Shown here one piece after another: positions 51,824 through 52,755 of a stretch of 52,755 bases of DNA. Both the position numbers and the translations under genes were made by a program. The stretch's first letter is position 1. The number at the start of each line of letters is the position of its first letter. Below the pieces are notes generated by a model, which had not been told where the DNA came from, searched no databases, and saw only the letters and a list, made by a program, of their open reading frames with translations. Source of the DNA: an uncultured Granulosicoccaceae bacterium (lineage in GTDB: Bacteria > Pseudomonadota > Gammaproteobacteria > Granulosicoccales > Granulosicoccaceae); NCBI GenBank assembly GCA_938035945.1, contig CALHOU010000135.1:1-52755 (forward strand), given 5' to 3'.

Positions 51824-52755
51824 TTGTAACCAGTAGCAACATAGTATGATGGCGAATCATAAGTAAACGCCTGTGCATGTTGGCGGAAAGCCCTTGACTT
51901 ACATCCTGCGGAATACACACGTGTATAGTCAACATCGTAAACAGACTCCACATGTTTTGCGTCAATCCTATCCCGACTTATCTCTGCATTAAAATCATCA
52001 TTGTTAGAACGACCTGATATAGCCCGTCCATTTGCATCTAAAAATTGAAATCTAAAGCGAGTCGGTGATAGCTTGCGCACGGTTTTGAACGATTCTTTAT
52101 TGTTGCGCAGTGCGTGTTCAAAATCAAACACGCTAAAGTCATCATTGCGCTGTTGATTGATGAACTGCGCATGTTCCCAAATCGAATTTTCCTCAACGCG
52201 TTCAACGGTGTAGCCACCTTCATGCACTAAAGTATGATGGTAGGGGCATAAGCACACGCCGTTTTGAACTGAAGTTTCACCGCCGTCAGCCCAGTGTTTT
52301 ATGTGATGAATATGCAAATTATGTGAATGCGTGCACCCAGGCCATGCGCAGTGCTGATCGCGTTCTTTAATGGCTCGTGCCATGGCGCTTGGCCATATTC
52401 TCGATTTACGGCCAATGCTAGCGGGTTCTGTTTTACTGATTTTGTTTATTGAAACACTGCAGTCACAAGCAATGCGCCTTGCTGTTTCGGTAGCGATTGG
52501 GCCTACGCCGTTTAGGGTTGGTCGTTTCGATGGGCATTTTGCTGGGCGTGTTTCGTTGGACTGTGTTGCGTTGCTGCTATTGGTTTTAGCAAGTTCATCG
52601 ATATCAACACTAATACTCACTTGATACCGATCAGCGCTAGCAATCGCTTTACCCGCGTTTTGCAAACTGGTTTCAGCCATTAATACGGCTGCATCGGCTC
52701 GACGTTGAGAAATCGAGTTCTCATCGGCTTCTTCGCCTTCGGCGCCCAGCTGATT
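51820..52755 (-). CDS. DUF222/HNH endonuclease domain protein, 5' end outside the window
   Basis: The frame continues open to the right edge, giving 311 visible residues; the edge residues include SISQRRADAAVLMAE, the end of a DUF222 domain. The HNH nuclease motif follows: RDQHCAWPGCTHSHNLHIHHIKHWADGG, with paired cysteines and histidines, then CLCPYHHTLVHEGG. The C-terminal 100 residues (FEHALRNNKESFKTVRKL and beyond) are not conserved in my view. DUF222-HNH proteins are frequent, often multicopy, in marine and actinobacterial genomes and are suspected selfish or defence-related nucleases. Its activity is unproven. An ATG inside the frame at 52680 would miss the DUF222 part and is not the real start. 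Confidence 0.85.
   Translation of the reverse strand, partial: NQLGAEGEEADENSISQRRADAAVLMAETSLQNAGKAIASADRYQVSISVDIDELAKTNSSNATQSNETRPAKCPSKRPTLNGVGPIATETARRIACDCSVSINKISKTEPASIGRKSRIWPSAMARAIKERDQHCAWPGCTHSHNLHIHHIKHWADGGETSVQNGVCLCPYHHTLVHEGGYTVERVEENSIWEHAQFINQQRNDDFSVFDFEHALRNNKESFKTVRKLSPTRFRFQFLDANGRAISGRSNNDDFNAEISRDRIDAKHVESVYDVDYTRVYSAGCKSRAFRQHAQAFTYDSPSYYVATGYN

Overview
The window reads as a chromosomal piece of a heterotrophic proteobacterium, most likely a marine gammaproteobacterium. That is an inference from gene content: a fused PntA with PntB, a D-glutamate pair of the DgcN/DgcA type, trifunctional-type PutA without a recognisable ribbon-helix-helix start, a TAXI binding protein beside a FixLJ-like two-component pair, and a DUF222/HNH gene. 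Base composition looks close to balanced. I saw no rRNA, tRNA, CRISPR array, insertion sequence or prophage. Gene density is high, and many neighbours overlap by 1-14 nt.

Left part (1-9357): the tail of a di-heme cytochrome; a leftward ridA / DUF1028 / flavin monooxygenase operon divergent from dgcN-dgcA (D-glutamate use); a small membrane protein; and pntAB (proton-translocating transhydrogenase), which ends at a strong terminator and is followed by about 560 nt without a recognisable gene. Middle left (9358-23250): a leftward modABC-putA operon with overlapping reading frames, then dgkA, ilvE, a DUF2799 lipoprotein, a queuosine-precursor transporter, an orphan LuxR-type response regulator, a beta carbonic anhydrase, and a TAXI binding protein / PAS histidine kinase / FixJ-like regulator set. 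Middle (23306-32273): an unknown gene, an enoyl-CoA hydratase, two small membrane proteins, a class III aminotransferase whose 3' end overlaps a winged-helix regulator, an AspH-like hydroxylase, and a type I dehydroquinase-like / RraA-like / PhyH-like run.

The most interesting part is 32266-43264. A divergent pair of transcripts encodes an enamidase-like amidohydrolase on one side. On the other lies a tightly overlapping operon: AA_synth (DUF1185) / UPF0280 / AA_synth / FAD subunit / fused 2Fe-2S plus molybdenum hydroxylase / 6-hydroxynicotinate-reductase-like protein / dimethylglycine-dehydrogenase-like FAD-GcvT enzyme. The family chemistry is ring hydroxylation next to N, reduction of the hydroxylated ring, hydrolytic ring opening, and removal of an N-methyl group to tetrahydrofolate. 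I infer catabolism of an N-heterocyclic carboxylate, possibly an N-methylated one such as homarine or trigonelline. The nearby molybdate transporter would supply the cofactor metal.

Right part (43322-52755): a two-gene YeeE/YedE sulfur-transport unit, an Fn3 lipoprotein, a second enoyl-CoA hydratase, a CoA-transferase / Asp-Glu-racemase-family / MmgE-PrpD set of acid-metabolism enzymes, a cytochrome P460, a LysR regulator and an incomplete HNH endonuclease gene running off the end. Three short tandem duplications sit exactly on gene borders: the start codons of both enoyl-CoA hydratase genes and the stop codon of the FAD-GcvT gene.
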